Assembly (NCBI GenBank): GCA_025655575.1
Contig: JAHXIP010000020.1
Span: 1 to 63,345, forward strand
From: Candidatus Thiodiazotropha sp. (ex Monitilora ramsayi)
GTDB lineage: Bacteria > Pseudomonadota > Gammaproteobacteria > Chromatiales > Chromatiaceae
Length of the DNA: 63,345 bases
Direction: 5' to 3'
In this document: positions 54,678 to 63,345 of the stretch, in pieces
How the letters are laid out: each line of letters starts with the position of its first letter
Numbering within the stretch: position 1 is the stretch's first letter
Notes under the pieces: generated by a model
What the model saw: the letters and a program-made list of their open reading frames with translations, nothing else
What the model was told of the DNA's origin: nothing
Database searches by the model: none
Program-made: the position numbers and the translations under genes

Positions 54678-55007
54678 TGTCCCCTACTCTTATTGGTTAT
54701 CGTCCGTATTGGACAGTTCCGAGTCTAGTGGGAGGATTGCCGAACGGCAAACAGAAGAAGCTAAAAGATTTGTAAACTCTTACCTCATAGCATGACAGAA
54801 TACATCAACAACAGACTTGACGATCACAAGAAGGCCTGTGTTCAAAAGCCCGGCTGATAGCTGGAGCTATTGACTAAGCAATTGTCAGCATTAGGAATAA
54901 TTTGTGTGGGTCATACAATTTTCACGAGCAACGATCTCCAGGAGGAATGCCATCTCGACGGCTCAGAACTCTGAAAAAACCGGATCAGCAATTCATAATC
55001 ACTCGCC
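54678..55007. other. Non-coding 330-bp gap
   Basis: Region between the DUF4332 gene and the RRM-like gene, both on the minus strand. It should carry the DUF4332 promoter. No gene or repeat that I can support. Confidence 0.4.
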
Positions 55008-55415
55008 CTAGAACGATGCATCTATCACCTGGCTCACCAGGTTTTTTCTGCGCCGCTCGACCTGCCGTCTCTCTGAAGGACTACCATGTGTATCGTTAAA
55101 GAGTAGTTTACGTGGATCACGCCTTGTAAACCGCTTGCAATATGGATGCGCTTCCAATCGCCGTCCATTGAGCGTGGCCTGATTAATTTTATCGACCACA
55201 CCACGTATCTTATCCACCGGTTTGATCTGGATAAGCCCATGGTACTCAGTCACTCTGGTCCTTGTGTGGACTATCTTGAGGATTTTTGTTCCCGACACTC
55301 TGATGCGTCCAGTTATCGTGAAGGGAGACCACGATGATTTGAGTATTTTCTTAATGAATTTTTCAAGTTCTTTAGATCCCATCTCATCAGGAATCCCCTT
55401 AATGAAAACCCACAT
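55008..55415 (-). CDS. RRM-like RNA-binding protein
   Basis: A 135-residue strongly basic protein. VFIKGIPDEMGSKELEKFIK matches the RNP2 strand and first helix of an RRM. The RNP1 position reads EYHGLIQIKPV, which lacks the usual Gly-Phe-Gly-Phe aromatic pattern. The tail (ERRQVERRRKNLVSQV) is very basic. It probably binds nucleic acid; the family is not identified. Confidence 0.65.
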   Translation of the reverse strand: MWVFIKGIPDEMGSKELEKFIKKILKSSWSPFTITGRIRVSGTKILKIVHTRTRVTEYHGLIQIKPVDKIRGVVDKINQATLNGRRLEAHPYCKRFTRRDPRKLLFNDTHGSPSERRQVERRRKNLVSQVIDASF

Positions 55416-55561
55416 ATCCCCCCCAAGTTAAGAAGCTCAAGCAGCTCATCAAACCATACTATTTACATTAAATTATTTTTTTAACTTACTGTTTTTAATT
55501 ATAATTAATATATTCAAACAGACTTTAAACACCCGTCAGTTGTAATGAATATATCAACCGC

Positions 55562-56614
55562 TCAAGCGATAGTCACCTCCTTGCTCAGATAGACATCCTG
55601 AATCGCATGGAGTAGTTCGATCCCTTCTTTCATCGGACGCTGAAAGGCCTTACGACCGGAAATCATACCCATCCCACCAGCACGCTTGTTGATCACAGCC
55701 GTTCTCACTGCCTGAGCCAAATCCCCCTCCCCGGATGATGCACCGCCTGAATTGATTAATCCTGCCCGGCCCATGTAGCAATTCGCAACCTGATAGCGGA
55801 CCAGATCTATGGGATGCTCAGAGGTGAGCGCCGTGTACACCTTATCGTGAGTTTTACCAAAGTTAACGGCCTGATAGCCTCCATTTCCCTCAGCCTGCTT
55901 CTGTTTCACGATGTCGGCTTCCAGCGTGGAAGCCAGATGATTGGCCTGACCGGTCAGGTCCGCTGCTGTATGGTAGTCGGTACCATCCACTTTAAAAGCA
56001 GGATTTCTCAGATAGGCCCAAAGCACGGTTGCCATACCCAGTTCATGGGCGTGTTGGAAGGCCTCAGAAATCTCCTGTATCTGACGACGGGATTGTTCCG
56101 AGCCAAAATAGATGGTCGCCCCAACGGCAATGGCGCCCATATCAAAGGCCTGATCAACAGAGGCAAAGAGAGTCTGATCAAATATGGCCGGGTGCGTCAG
56201 CATCTCGTTATGGTTGATCTTCACCAGGAAGGGTATTTTATGCGCATAACGCCTAGCCACTGCACCTAAAACACCAAGCGTAGACGCCACCGCGTTACAG
56301 CCGCCCTCAATGGCAAGTTCGACAATGTTTTCAGGATCGAAATAGATAGGATTGGGTGCAAATGAGGCACCCCCAGAATGCTCAACTCCCTGATCTACTG
56401 GCAGAATTGAGACATAGCCTGTAGCGGAAAGTCGTCCGCTGTTCATGAGCGACTGAACGCTCCGCAGGACGCCTGGCTTGAGGTCTTTGTCGGCTACCAC
56501 CCGGTCAACATAGTCAGGTCCCGGCAGGTGGAGCATATCCTGGGTGATGGTCTTACAAGTATGTCCCAGCAGACTATCTGCCTCACCAGCTAACAACTGT
56601 TTAATGTCAGTCAT
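55562..56614 (-). CDS. fbaB: Class I fructose-bisphosphate aldolase (FbaB/DhnA type)
   Basis: A 350-residue aldolase of the archaeal-type class I group: [20 protein letters not shown] (about 69-88), [44 protein letters not shown] and the C-terminal [19 protein letters not shown] and [16 protein letters not shown]. The length equals E. coli FbaB. It catalyses the cleavage and formation of fructose-1,6-bisphosphate. It is monocistronic. Confidence 0.95.
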   Translation of the reverse strand: MTDIKQLLAGEADSLLGHTCKTITQDMLHLPGPDYVDRVVADKDLKPGVLRSVQSLMNSGRLSATGYVSILPVDQGVEHSGGASFAPNPIYFDPENIVELAIEGGCNAVASTLGVLGAVARRYAHKIPFLVKINHNEMLTHPAIFDQTLFASVDQAFDMGAIAVGATIYFGSEQSRRQIQEISEAFQHAHELGMATVLWAYLRNPAFKVDGTDYHTAADLTGQANHLASTLEADIVKQKQAEGNGGYQAVNFGKTHDKVYTALTSEHPIDLVRYQVANCYMGRAGLINSGGASSGEGDLAQAVRTAVINKRAGGMGMISGRKAFQRPMKEGIELLHAIQDVYLSKEVTIA

Positions 56615-56785
56615 CCGTTACCTCCCCTGAATAGATGATTGCAATATTCCGACGCATATTCAGTATAGGTTTAATCGTAGCCGATGCATGGTTGAACCTA
56701 TCCTGGGGTATGAAAACAGCACCTGACAGTGGAACATTCAGGCGCTTGAATGCTCATAAAACTGTAAGCCGTACGGAAGATATCA

Positions 56786-57442
56786 ATGCAAAATCCATTT
56801 CTGCCTAGTTTTGAACACTTACCATCTACCCTGCCCATATTTCCGCTACAGGATGCACTGGTCATGCCCGGTGCACAATTGCCCCTGAATATCTTCGAAC
56901 CCCGATATCTCGAAATGATTCAGGCTGCGCTGGCGACTCACCACTTAATCGGCATGGTGCAACCTACCGCCGTGACAAAAGAGGGAACCAAAGAGAAGGT
57001 GCATACAACAGGGGGGGCCGGACGGATAACGTTTTACAACGAAACGTCAGATGGCAGAATCGAGATCATGTTAACGGGCGTTTGTCGTTTCGACATCAAA
57101 CAGGAGCTACCTAGCAGGCACGGATATCGACTGGTGGAACCGGACTGGCATCGCTTCGTCTCCGACTATGAGTTTTCCGAATGGGATGATGCCTCCAACA
57201 AACCCGCTTTTTTTGCGGCGCTTGAGAACTATCTACAATCCAACAATCTTGAGATGAACCAGGATGCACTGAAGCAATTACCCTTTGCCCAAGTCTTGAA
57301 TGTACTGACCACCCTTCTCCCTTTGCACCACACAGACAAGCAAGCCATTATCGAGACGGTCACCTTCTCGGAGCGCTTCCTTTTGCTCTCCAGTACAATC
57401 GAGTTGATGAGCAGCGCTGGGCAGTCCCACCTCCGGCACTGA
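56786..57442 (+). CDS. LON-substrate-binding-domain protein
   Basis: A 218-residue protein: LPIFPLQDALVMPGAQLPLN (about 15-34), IFEPRYLEMIQAAL and IEIMLTGVCRFDI are the LON N-terminal (PF02190) signature. There is no ATPase or protease domain, so it is a stand-alone form of unknown role. YheT follows 57 bp downstream on the same strand. Confidence 0.9.
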   Translation: MQNPFLPSFEHLPSTLPIFPLQDALVMPGAQLPLNIFEPRYLEMIQAALATHHLIGMVQPTAVTKEGTKEKVHTTGGAGRITFYNETSDGRIEIMLTGVCRFDIKQELPSRHGYRLVEPDWHRFVSDYEFSEWDDASNKPAFFAALENYLQSNNLEMNQDALKQLPFAQVLNVLTTLLPLHHTDKQAIIETVTFSERFLLLSSTIELMSSAGQSHLRH

Positions 57443-57499
57443 ACAGAAGAACAACTCCATTTACTGAAATCACCACGGAGAGGCTGTCAGCAGATTCCC

Positions 57500-58462
57500 A
57501 TGTCAAAAGTGTTCGATAGTCAGTTCAAAGCCGCACCGTGGTTCAAATCACCGCATTTACAGACCATCTGGCCCGCCCTGATGCGGGTTAAAAAAGATAT
57601 TCTGGTCGAGTGGGAACGGGTTGAACTGAGGGATGGGGATTTCATCGACCTGGCCTGGCATCGTGCTAGTGGTCCGCTGGTCATGTTAATCCATGGTCTG
57701 GAAGGATCACTTCAATCTCACTACGCTGTGCCAATGCTGGAAGCCCTCAAACAGGCAGGCTTCAATACAGTTTTCATGCACCTTAGAGGTTGCGGAAGAG
57801 AACCGAATCGACTGAGTCGCAGCTATCACTCAGGTGCCACGGAGGACCTGGTAGAAGTATTCGAACACCTTGAAAAGCGTGGTGAGAAACCCTCTGCCGC
57901 CATCGGTGTCTCTCTGGGCGGCAATCTTCTGCTCAAGCATTTGGGCGAGACCGGCAGGAAATCCGGACTGTCAGCGGCAGTGGCAGTTTCCGTACCTTTT
58001 CATCTGGACCAGACAGCTGAACACCTACAACACGGCGCTGCGAGGATCTACCAGAAATACCTGTTAGACAAACTGATTGCCAGTTACCGAAGAAAATTTG
58101 CCGGACGCCCCGCGCCCTTGGATGTGAATATTTCCAGCATCGATTCAATCTATACCTTCGATGACCTGCTCACTGCTCCGCTAAACGGATTTAAAGACGC
58201 CGATGATTATTATCAACGCTGTAGCTGTATCGGTTTTCTAAACACTATCGAGACACCAACATTAATCCTACAGGCAAAAGATGACCCCTTTATGCCACCG
58301 GACGTCATCCCCAGCCAAGCCCAATTGGGGCCTGGTGTCACCCTCGAGCTGTCTCAACAGGGTGGTCATGTAGGGTTCATCAACGGAAAATACCCCTGGC
58401 GACTGAATTACTGGCTGGAGTCACGCATCCCCAAGTTTATCAGGCAACAACTGAATAAATAG
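57500..58462 (+). CDS. yheT: YheT-type alpha/beta hydrolase
   Basis: A 320-residue hydrolase: MLIHGLEGSLQSHYAVPM (about 56-73, oxyanion hole), nucleophile Ser in GVSLGGNLLLKHLG (about 138), LQAKDDPFMPPD (Asp) and GGHVGF (His). This is the COG0429/YheT group of hydrolases, whose natural substrates are unclear. It follows the LON-N gene. Confidence 0.92.
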   Translation: MSKVFDSQFKAAPWFKSPHLQTIWPALMRVKKDILVEWERVELRDGDFIDLAWHRASGPLVMLIHGLEGSLQSHYAVPMLEALKQAGFNTVFMHLRGCGREPNRLSRSYHSGATEDLVEVFEHLEKRGEKPSAAIGVSLGGNLLLKHLGETGRKSGLSAAVAVSVPFHLDQTAEHLQHGAARIYQKYLLDKLIASYRRKFAGRPAPLDVNISSIDSIYTFDDLLTAPLNGFKDADDYYQRCSCIGFLNTIETPTLILQAKDDPFMPPDVIPSQAQLGPGVTLELSQQGGHVGFINGKYPWRLNYWLESRIPKFIRQQLNK

Positions 58463-58566
58463 AGCCCCTGACCCTTTGCAACATTCTCCTCACCGGGCAT
58501 GTCTGATAGGCTGAGCTTCTGACGGTCAAATGAGTAAACGGGCCCTGGAACCCGTTTGTGGTAAGA

Positions 58567-59298
58567 ATGAAAAGCCCCCCCGGAAAAGAGCTAGATCGAT
58601 TACTCGTTGACATCGCCTGTCTGGATTACAAACAGCTCCGTGCCTCACTGATTTCGACCACAGGTAGTCATTGCGAAGTCTGGCGGAGCAGTAAGCGTTA
58701 TGCGCCACTGGACGGTGATAATCAAGGCGCCTCCTATACGGAATTTGTTATCAAATGGCCGCTGGCCCACTATTCTGAGTCGGAATCCCGTCTGCTCGCC
58801 AGACATTACCGGTTACTGAAAGAGACACTTGACGAGGTTATCCCAGACGCCCTCTTCGTCATTACCAAAATCAACGGCGTGAAGAGCGTCTTCGTACTCG
58901 CAAAAGCGGTGAATATCTGGTTCAACATCGCGAACCAGCAAAACGAAGAGGAAGCCGTCCGGTTACTGTGCACCAATCCCAAGTCACGCATCCAGCTGGC
59001 GAGGTTCGTGAGAGCAGCCAATGCTTGGCGGACTTCCGACAATCCCCGGATGATCGACCTTTTTGGCTTGGACAACCTGGTCATGGACACCAACCGGGAG
59101 ATCCATTTTCTTGACAGCTTTTTCGTCTTCTTCTTCGAAGACATGTTCCATCTGATCGATAACACTGAAAATGATAAAGAGCTAAAGGACAAGCTGGAGG
59201 TTTCAGTCAAACGGCTGACCTATCTGGAACACCTGCTGGAAAGGGTCAAACGGCACTGCGAGGAGCGTCAGGAAAAAGAGGCAGAAGTCACCCCGTAA
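58567..59298 (+). CDS. Hypothetical protein, possibly kinase-fold
   Basis: A 243-residue protein, not recognised. The C-terminal segment LFGLDNLVMDTNREIHFLDS (about 173-192) resembles the catalytic loop and metal-binding stretch of protein-kinase-like folds (N-x-x-x-D ... L-x-D). However, no glycine-rich loop is clear; EFVIKWPL could hold the ATP-binding Lys. A basic/acidic helical end follows. ATG at 58567 is used, since the GTG at 58558 has no better spacing. It overlaps the DUF924 gene tail to tail by 11 bases. Confidence 0.6.
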   Translation: MKSPPGKELDRLLVDIACLDYKQLRASLISTTGSHCEVWRSSKRYAPLDGDNQGASYTEFVIKWPLAHYSESESRLLARHYRLLKETLDEVIPDALFVITKINGVKSVFVLAKAVNIWFNIANQQNEEEAVRLLCTNPKSRIQLARFVRAANAWRTSDNPRMIDLFGLDNLVMDTNREIHFLDSFFVFFFEDMFHLIDNTENDKELKDKLEVSVKRLTYLEHLLERVKRHCEERQEKEAEVTP

Positions 59299-59842
59299 AG
59301 GCGCCGGGCGATTCGAGATATGCAATTTCGTCCGGACGACTCTCACGACCCAGTATGACATTGCGATGGGGAAATCTGCCAAATCGCCTGACGATATCAC
59401 GATGGTGGCGGGCAAACTTCACATTATCAGTAAGCCCCGTCGCTTCATATAACGTCACTGAAAGATCCTGATCCTCAATCGACTCACTGTGCATCAATGG
59501 CATATAGAGAAAAGCCAACTGAGCCCCCTTCAGTACACTGTCGAAACCAGATGCAATCGCCTGCTTGGTAATCGCTACTGCTTGCTGCTCAGTCTCAAAC
59601 GCTGCGGGTAGATTTCTGAACATGTTCAACGGAAATTGATCCAGCACGATCACCAGCGCCAAAGCACCAGCGGCTGAATTCTGCCAATCGCTCATCTCAC
59701 CATTTGAGGCAGATTCCCAAAGAGACTGGAATCGTAGCCGGATTTCGCTATCCAACTCAGGAGTTGAATCGAACCAATGGGCTTTTACCTCCGGTGAAAA
59801 CCAGAAATCAAGAACAACGTTGGGGGTCATTTTATAGGTCAT
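59288..59842 (-). CDS. DUF924 family protein
   Basis: A 184-residue helical protein. LDFWFSPEVKAHWFDSTPEL at the N-terminus, ALVIVLDQFPLNMFRNLPAAF (about 61-81), QLAFLYMPLMHSESIEDQDL and RRFGRFPHRNVILGRESRPDE are the DUF924 (COG3803) signature, a TPR-like family of unknown function. It is complete. Confidence 0.93.
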   Translation of the reverse strand: MTYKMTPNVVLDFWFSPEVKAHWFDSTPELDSEIRLRFQSLWESASNGEMSDWQNSAAGALALVIVLDQFPLNMFRNLPAAFETEQQAVAITKQAIASGFDSVLKGAQLAFLYMPLMHSESIEDQDLSVTLYEATGLTDNVKFARHHRDIVRRFGRFPHRNVILGRESRPDEIAYLESPGAFTG

Positions 59843-59924
59843 GATGTGACTTATTCATTATCGCTGCGAAATGTACCGTACATTTATGATCCGTCCTAAT
59901 TCCTCTTCCAGATTCCTGAGTTAA

Positions 59925-60011
59925 CTAATTCTGGAACCAGTTGGCCGGTCGCTCAACCAGCTCAATTTGATACCCATCAGGATCTAGCGGCCAGGCTCTT
60001 GTGTATCCCCC
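59925..60011 (-). pseudogene. Remnant of glyoxalase I (C-terminal fragment)
   Basis: On the minus strand, 28 open codons read GYTRAWPLDPDGYQIELVER and then PANWFQN before a stop. This is the end of lactoylglutathione lyase (usual DPDGYWIELVER). Only this C-terminal fragment remains; upstream is a stop and then the next gene's promoter region. No start codon or metal-binding N-terminus is nearby, so it is a decayed gene. Confidence 0.7.
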
Positions 60012-60100
60012 TTAGTCAGAATGCCTATTTGCCAGCGCACATCAATTACGTTTATGCTCAATCATCAAAGACCACTTATGTCTGGTATTTAGCGAATCTC

Positions 60101-60865
60101 ATGCTGCACCTCTTGCAATCTCTCTGCAAATGGATAGCCATCATTTCTTTTGCCGTTTTACTGATCACCCTATTCAATAAGGATGATCTACCGGACCCAG
60201 CGGGATATGATCTGGATCGTCTGACCGATCCCAAACAGGAGAAAACATTCCGATCTCCTTTCACCGTTGAGGCAGGCGGCGAATCCTACAAAATCGATCC
60301 TGCATTTGACTATCAGCTCGAAGGTGTCATCGTCAGCTACCATGATGCCGATGCCTTCAGCGACATCTGGCACCATGACAAATGGAAGGATTTTCTCAAC
60401 GTGAAAGATCTTTGTATCATCTGGGGAGCCAATGTTGCTAGCGGTGTCTATCAGGATATGTCGTTCAAGAATGACAGTTGGACCTGCTGGGCCTACTGGC
60501 CTGACGCTGAGACCGGTTCACGTTTCAAAGGCGAGCAACTCTCCAATAACCACCTGCTGACCGATGATATCGAACTCAAGCGCCTGTTAATGTCAGCAGA
60601 AACCGGCGACCACATTCGGCTGGAGGGTCTGCTGGCAAAGTACGAGAATCCATCCAACGGCTTCCATCGAGGTACCAGTACGGTCCGGACAGATAGTGGT
60701 AACGGAGCCTGTGAGACCATCTATTTGGAGCGTTTCGAAATCGTACAGAAAGCCAATAACCGACTTCGCTCGCTCTATCATGCAGCCAAATGGATACTGA
60801 TCATTTCTCTCTGCCTGTTTACCGTCCTATTCTTCATCACGCCGATGAAAAAACCACGGCTTTAA
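60101..60865 (+). CDS. Hypothetical protein with two terminal membrane helices
   Basis: A 254-residue protein starting MLHLLQSLCKWIAI, with a first membrane helix near 6-24 and a last one near 228-247. Between them is a soluble domain with IIWGANVASGVYQDMSFKND, DSWTCWAYWPD, an LSNNHLLTDDIELKRLLM helix and an IRLEGLLAKYENP segment. No recognised family, but the layout suggests a periplasmic domain held by two helices. The frame extends upstream to 59999, overlapping the glyoxalase remnant, so the ATG at 60101 is preferred. Confidence 0.65.
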   Translation: MLHLLQSLCKWIAIISFAVLLITLFNKDDLPDPAGYDLDRLTDPKQEKTFRSPFTVEAGGESYKIDPAFDYQLEGVIVSYHDADAFSDIWHHDKWKDFLNVKDLCIIWGANVASGVYQDMSFKNDSWTCWAYWPDAETGSRFKGEQLSNNHLLTDDIELKRLLMSAETGDHIRLEGLLAKYENPSNGFHRGTSTVRTDSGNGACETIYLERFEIVQKANNRLRSLYHAAKWILIISLCLFTVLFFITPMKKPRL

Positions 60866-61209
60866 TCACGAGTCAGAGACCCCACTCGAATATCACACGC
60901 CACATTAGGGGCATTTCCCGGTGAGATCAGATAAAAAACCTGGTGGAAACATTGTTATGTCATGAATTTGTTATGAAAAAACATTGGCTTCCCTGGATTT
61001 GCCGAGTATGATGGCTGTGGCTAAGAAACAGACCCATAACCGCTTCCCCGTTTGAGCTTCCCTCTTGTTGAGAATCGGATTCCTTTGGTTTCCAGGCTAA
61101 TTTCCATGGACATGGTCCATGTGGTTTATCTGTTCAAAGTCTGTCTGGCAGGTTTGTAAATGGGACCGTCAGACTATTGAGCAACTCTCTATTTGTTAGG
61201 AATATATCG
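60866..61209. promoter_or_regulatory. 344-bp leader of the RRM gene
   Basis: The long non-coding stretch before the RRM gene has an ATGGAC/GTCCAT inverted repeat with a 3-base loop (61106-61120), possibly in the 5' untranslated region. Long leaders are common in cold-inducible RNA-binding protein genes. I cannot place a -10/-35 pair with confidence. Confidence 0.35.
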
Positions 61210-61494
61210 ATGACGAAATTGTATGTTGGCAATCTGCCATGGTCTGCCACTGAAGACGATATCCGCGAACTGTTTACCGACATTGGTGAAGTTCAGTCCG
61301 CAAATCTGATTCTCGATCGTGAAACCCGCCGTTCTCGCGGTTTTGCTTTTGTCGAGATGAGCCAGGCCGACGCAGAACGTGCCATCTCTCAGCTCAATGG
61401 CAAGGATTTTCAGGGCCGTGATTTGAGAATCAACGAAGCTCAGGAAAAACCCCGTCGTAGTGGCGGTGGTGGCGGTGGTGGCGGTCGCTGGTAA
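61210..61494 (+). CDS. Glycine-rich RRM RNA-binding protein
   Basis: A 94-residue single-RRM protein: RNP2 LYVGNLPW (about 4-11) and RNP1 RSRGFAFVEM (about 42-51), followed by a Gly-rich tail (SGGGGGGGGRW). It resembles cyanobacterial and other proteobacterial Rbp proteins induced by cold. Met at 61210 (MTKLYVGNL) is the family start; the 11 preceding codons are not conserved. Likely an RNA chaperone. Confidence 0.93.
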   Translation: MTKLYVGNLPWSATEDDIRELFTDIGEVQSANLILDRETRRSRGFAFVEMSQADAERAISQLNGKDFQGRDLRINEAQEKPRRSGGGGGGGGRW

Positions 61495-61543
61495 GCACGT
61501 CCCCAAACTGTCGGTTCAGCGTCCACGCTTGATTTGACAGATT

Positions 61544-61580
61544 GATACCGGCAACTGGTAAAGCACCAGTTGCCGGTATC
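61544..61580 (+). terminator. 16-bp perfect hairpin after the RRM gene
   Basis: GATACCGGCAACTGGT (61544-61559) and ACCAGTTGCCGGTATC (61565-61580) form a perfect 16-bp stem with a 5-base loop, 50 bp after the RRM stop. There is no T-run, so it may be a strong pause or an RNA-stabilising or Rho-aided terminator rather than a classical one. Confidence 0.55.
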
Positions 61581-61796
61581 CAGAAATCTCTCCTTCTCCA
61601 TGTCCTCATGGAGCCAATGGTGACAGACTGGAAATTTGTCACTAGAGCAGTCTCTGTTTGCTCATAAACACGTGACTCACTGACTATCCACCTACCCCCT
61701 CTACCTGTTACGCATAGCGCTATTCATAATCGCTATAACCCACTCGTTGTAGGTACCCGGTCATGATCGCGGCATAACGGCGGTACACAAAAGGTA

Positions 61797-62672
61797 TCAG
61801 TTCAGACTTTCCAGCGCGGCAATGCGCGCTTCCAGCGGTGGATGGCTGGCAAACATTTTCTGCACTTTACCGGCACTGATGGCCAATGCCGCCATTTCAT
61901 CCGGCATAGGTTCGGGCTCATGTGCCTGTTGCAACCGTCTCAATGCTGCAATCATCTTGTGACGGCCGGCAAGTTCCGCTCCTCCCTTGTCGGCACGGTA
62001 TTCGCGCCAGCGGGAGAACCACATCACAATCGTCATAGCCAGTATGCCCAGCACAAATTCAGCAATCATGGAGACAATTAAGAAGGCCGGTCCGTAACCC
62101 CGCTCTGTCTTGAACACCACCCGGTCAATGGTATGGCCGATGATACGGGAGAGAAAAACCACAAAGGTATTCACCACTCCCTGAATCAGCGAGAGGGTCA
62201 CCATATCCCCATTCGCCACGTGACTCACCTCATGAGCAAGTACCGCTTCCACTTCATCTCGGCTCATCTGTTGAAGCAATCCGCTGCTGACTGCCACCAG
62301 GGCACTATTCTTATTCCAGCCTGTGGCAAAGGCGTTGGGAGAACCGTGATTGAAGATCCCAACCTCCGGCATGCCGATCCCGGCCTGCTTCGCCTGCATG
62401 GCCACCGTATCTACCAGCCATCGCTCCGAGGCGTTACCCGGCTGCTCGATGAGCTGGACCCCCATACTGCGCTTGGCCATCCACTTGGAAATAAACAGCG
62501 AAATCAGAGATCCACTGAACCCGATCACCGCTGAGTATATCAGCAATGTATTCAGATCAAGATCGACGCCATTTTGCATCAGCAGACCCTCGACACCGAG
62601 CAGCCTGAACGTGATGCTGATAAGCATAACGATGGCGAGGTTGGTACCCAAAAACAGTGCGATTCTAAACAT
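61797..62672 (-). CDS. htpX: Membrane zinc protease HtpX
   Basis: A 291-residue membrane metalloprotease that removes damaged membrane proteins. Helices lie near 5-25, 38-58, 155-175 and 195-215. The motif LAHEVSHVANGDMV (HExxH, about 144) and the third ligand in YRADKGGAELAGRHKM are present, and NAFATGWNKNSALVAVSSG is conserved. It is near E. coli HtpX in length and lies alone on this strand. Confidence 0.95.
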   Translation of the reverse strand: MFRIALFLGTNLAIVMLISITFRLLGVEGLLMQNGVDLDLNTLLIYSAVIGFSGSLISLFISKWMAKRSMGVQLIEQPGNASERWLVDTVAMQAKQAGIGMPEVGIFNHGSPNAFATGWNKNSALVAVSSGLLQQMSRDEVEAVLAHEVSHVANGDMVTLSLIQGVVNTFVVFLSRIIGHTIDRVVFKTERGYGPAFLIVSMIAEFVLGILAMTIVMWFSRWREYRADKGGAELAGRHKMIAALRRLQQAHEPEPMPDEMAALAISAGKVQKMFASHPPLEARIAALESLN

Positions 62673-63109
62673 TTATTCTCTACTACATGGAAAATTTGAA
62701 TGGGCTTAATATGGTGACAGCATTGGCCCATTTCAAGTTCCCTCGCCCAACGATTACAGATTCGCATGCAATTGTTGCCACATGCATGGGTGCGCAGCGC
62801 ACTAGAACCACATACCAATCCCAAAACCGTGTTTCACGTTACCTTAAACATAGGCACACATTGTAGATAAAGCTCAATAGGGACTTACTGGGACAGGAAG
62901 GATTCTATAGGATATTTCCTACAAAATGACAACGGTCAGTTTCACCATTCTCAGTAACAACCACTCCAGGTAAAATACACTTCATACTGATGTGATATAC
63001 GGCATTTTATAGCATCATCCATCTCGACCACTTTGTGATAGGCTCCGTCTGAGCTATTACCAGTAATACGGATACGGACTAATAGTGTCCTAGGCGCCAG
63101 GAGTAAGGC
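62673..63109. other. Non-coding 437-bp divergent region
   Basis: Gap between htpX (minus) and the small secreted protein (plus), which should contain both promoters. I see no gene, repeat or clear promoter pair. Confidence 0.4.
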
Positions 63110-63340
63110 ATGCGAATACAAATACAGTCATCGATAATATTCATTATTCTATTCGCTACTTCAGTGTATGCAGATGATATGAAGATGAAGCAGCAGGAGT
63201 TAGATGCTGCTTGTGAGGCAGCACGTCAAGAAAAACTGGCCCCATTGCGTGAAAAGTGGAGTTCCCACGGTCTAGATGACACACCGAACCCTCAAAATGA
63301 GGCATGCTCAAATGCCTCCGGACTAACACCGCCGAGATGA
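63110..63340 (+). CDS. Small secreted protein, unknown
   Basis: A 76-residue protein with a clear signal peptide (MRIQIQSSIIFIILFATSVYA) cleaved after Ala. The mature part of about 55 residues is charged and helical with two Cys (ELDAACEAARQ and NEACSNASG) that may form a disulfide. AGGAGTAAGGC lies 4-10 bases before the ATG. Family not recognised. Confidence 0.65.
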   Translation: MRIQIQSSIIFIILFATSVYADDMKMKQQELDAACEAARQEKLAPLREKWSSHGLDDTPNPQNEACSNASGLTPPR

Positions 63341-63345
63341 CTATG

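Overview
The window looks like part of the chromosome of a gammaproteobacterium, most likely a sulfur-oxidising member of the Chromatiales or of the related sulfur-oxidising symbionts. The pointers are an Isp-type [NiFe] hydrogenase of the kind known from purple sulfur bacteria, a gammaproteobacterial-order fatty-acid synthesis cluster (yceD-rpmF-plsX-fabHDG-acpP-fabF-pabC-mltG-tmk-holB-pilZ-tatD), a sodium-pump oxaloacetate decarboxylase, and several c-di-GMP-type regulators. No rRNA or tRNA gene was recognised, so the assignment rests on gene content and order only.

Region 1 (1-7691) is a sedentary-type integron. An intact integron integrase gene (6702-7691, +) is divergent from an array of nine complete gene cassettes and the start of a tenth, all read on the minus strand and separated by nine recognisable attC sites. 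The cassettes carry mostly proteins of unknown function: small membrane proteins, DUF2164, DUF4261, DUF5677-like, a repeat protein, a nitrilase-fold amidohydrolase and a possible membrane-acting protein. The attI/leader stretch holds three copies of a GGCAAnTTGC palindrome and a good promoter for intI. Sequence here is visibly more AT-rich than in the rest.

Region 2 (7800-16700) is a hydrogenase locus. A minus-strand operon encodes a maturation protease, a HupH-type accessory protein, the Tat-exported small subunit, Isp1, Isp2 and the large subunit, ending in a terminator that faces intI. Divergently, hypC-hypA-hypB-hypD encode metal-centre assembly. A 271-bp foldback element with 34-bp terminal inverted repeats and two internal perfect hairpins separates hypA from hypB. 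hypE and hypF are not in the window.

Region 3 (16930-25607) is a fatty-acid degradation operon: a papain-fold NlpC/P60-like hydrolase, FadE, FadI, FadJ and an acyl-CoA synthetase, tightly spaced. Region 4 (25700-33300) holds AT-richer minus-strand genes (DUF4234-like, thioesterase, DUF1294, SIMPL, a zinc-ribbon protein, two tiny ORFs) and a large membrane GGDEF-EAL protein with a C-terminal CZB zinc-binding motif.

Region 5 (33300-48770) is the housekeeping fab/plsX cluster with its usual DNA replication and cell-wall genes. It differs from the usual layout in having oadGAB placed between the Maf/YceF gene and yceD. Region 6 (48767-63345) carries regulators (HDOD protein; a response regulator with a degenerate GGDEF domain, coiled coil and membrane anchor), metallopeptidases, RNA-binding proteins, class I aldolase, a YheT hydrolase, unknown membrane proteins, a glyoxalase remnant and htpX.
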